From an uncultured Collinsella sp. (GTDB lineage Bacteria; Actinomycetota; Coriobacteriia; Coriobacteriales; Coriobacteriaceae), in contig CABUTN010000024.1 of assembly GCA_902494565.1 (NCBI GenBank), forward strand, positions 1 through 29,090: DNA of 29,090 nucleotides, in the 5' to 3' direction. The position numbers and the translations under genes were made by a program. This document shows positions 28,361 through 29,090 of the stretch, one piece after another. The notes below the pieces were generated by a model. It saw only the letters and a list, made by a program, of their open reading frames with translations, had not been told where the DNA came from and did no database searches. How positions within the stretch are numbered: the first letter of the stretch is position 1; the number at the start of each line of letters is the position of its first letter.

Positions 28361-29090
28361 TATGCATTCACGACCTTTCCGGTTTCGCGATCGAGTTTTT
28401 GCGAGACGACGCGACTGACGCCGTCGGCTTGCATCGAGACGCCGTAGAGAACGTCAGCATCCTCCATAGTACGGCGCTGATGCGAGATTACCAAGAGCTG
28501 CGTATCGGAACGCAACACGTCGAGGGCGCCGATGAGCTTGGACAGGTTGGCGTCGTCGAGCGCCGCCTCGACCTCGTCCAGCACATAGAACGGCACCGTG
28601 CGCGTGCGGTATACGGCAAAGAGCAGGGCGAGCGCCGTCAGACTCTTCTCGCCACCCGACATGAGCATCATCTTGGTGATGCGCTTGCCGCGCGGCTGCG
28701 CCACGACCTCAATGCCCGTCTCGGCCGGATGCTCGGGATCGGTCATCTCAAGGTGAGCCTGACCACCCGGGAAGAGCATGGCGAAGATCTCGCGGAAATT
28801 CGCGTCGACCTTCTCAAACGTCACCAGGAAAGCCTTGCGCATCTTGCGGTCGATGGCCACGGTGATCTTAGTGAGCGCCTTGCGCGCGCTCTCCAGATCG
28901 GCCAGTTGCTCCTCAATGTAATCGGCGCGGCGCTTGAGCTGCTCGTACTCCTCCATGGCGACCTGGTTCACAGGGCCCAGGTTGTTAATCTGGCGCACGA
29001 GTTGGTTAAGCTCGCGCTCGGCGGCGTCGCGGTCGGTGGGCGCCGGCAGCATGAGCGCTTCCTCGAGCACCGTGGTGCCATCGGCGGTGA
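28360..29090 (-). CDS. smc: Chromosome segregation protein SMC, C-terminal part (partial)
   Basis: The frame is open to the right edge, so only the last 243 or so residues are seen. They contain the end of the coiled coil (N-Q-V-A-M-E-E-Y-E-Q-L-K-R-R) and the C-terminal ATPase head. The ABC signature L-M-S-G-G-E-K-S-L lies at about 28642-28665 and Walker B F-Y-V-L-D-E-V-E-A-A-L-D-D-A-N follows. The last part has the conserved Q-L-L-V-I-S-H-Q-R-R-T-M-E. SMC with ScpA and ScpB compacts and separates chromosomes. Gene order smc-ftsY-ffh is widespread in bacteria. Confidence 0.96.
   Translation of the reverse strand, partial: TADGTTVLEEALMLPAPTDRDAAERELNQLVRQINNLGPVNQVAMEEYEQLKRRADYIEEQLADLESARKALTKITVAIDRKMRKAFLVTFEKVDANFREIFAMLFPGGQAHLEMTDPEHPAETGIEVVAQPRGKRITKMMLMSGGEKSLTALALLFAVYRTRTVPFYVLDEVEAALDDANLSKLIGALDVLRSDTQLLVISHQRRTMEDADVLYGVSMQADGVSRVVSQKLDRETGKVVNA

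Overview
The window looks like chromosomal DNA from a GC-rich actinobacterium, most likely class Coriobacteriia and plausibly Collinsella or a close relative. This is inferred from base composition, the conserved alaS-ruvX-mltG and smc-ftsY-ffh gene orders, a SigB/SigF-type sigma factor paired with a small anti-sigma protein, and a DUF134-NifX type protein. No rRNA gene is present to confirm it. I saw no tRNA, CRISPR array, insertion sequence or prophage gene. Most genes are on the minus strand and are described here in that direction.

Layout, left to right. Bases 1-3370 hold the alaS-ruvX-mltG operon with a clear promoter; mltG is cut by the window edge. Next is a small AT-rich plus-strand gene for a two-helix membrane peptide. 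Bases 3707-6866 are a tightly coupled four-gene stress-type sigma module: a DUF948 protein, a degenerate anti-sigma ATPase-fold protein, a sigma-B/F factor and an AI-2E-family permease. Bases 6967-11456 carry rarA, an HD-domain dNTPase, a prepilin peptidase and a membrane glycosyltransferase. Bases 11539-16711 carry an RluA-type pseudouridine synthase, lspA and ileS. A hairpin-rich 370-base gap separates lspA from ileS, and ileS is preceded by a full T-box riboswitch.

Bases 16813-20945 hold an iron-type alcohol dehydrogenase (plus), a DUF523 protein, ftsH, and a corrinoid adenosyltransferase (plus). Bases 20957-25836 hold a perfect 21-bp inverted repeat, a MATE exporter, an rRNA-type methyltransferase, folA, thyA and, divergently, a DUF134-NifX fusion with a twin operator and an internal ribosome-binding site. 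Bases 25957-29090 carry ffh, ftsY and the C-terminal part of smc.

Most of the window is housekeeping: tRNA charging, recombination, protein targeting, lipoprotein processing and thymidylate synthesis. The parts most worth a second look are the ileS T-box with a variant UGGUUAA bulge, the structured RNA region between ileS and lspA, the sigma module whose anti-sigma protein lacks ATPase motifs and whose likely 3' transcript runs antisense through the small membrane gene, and the DUF134-NifX gene that appears built to make two proteins.
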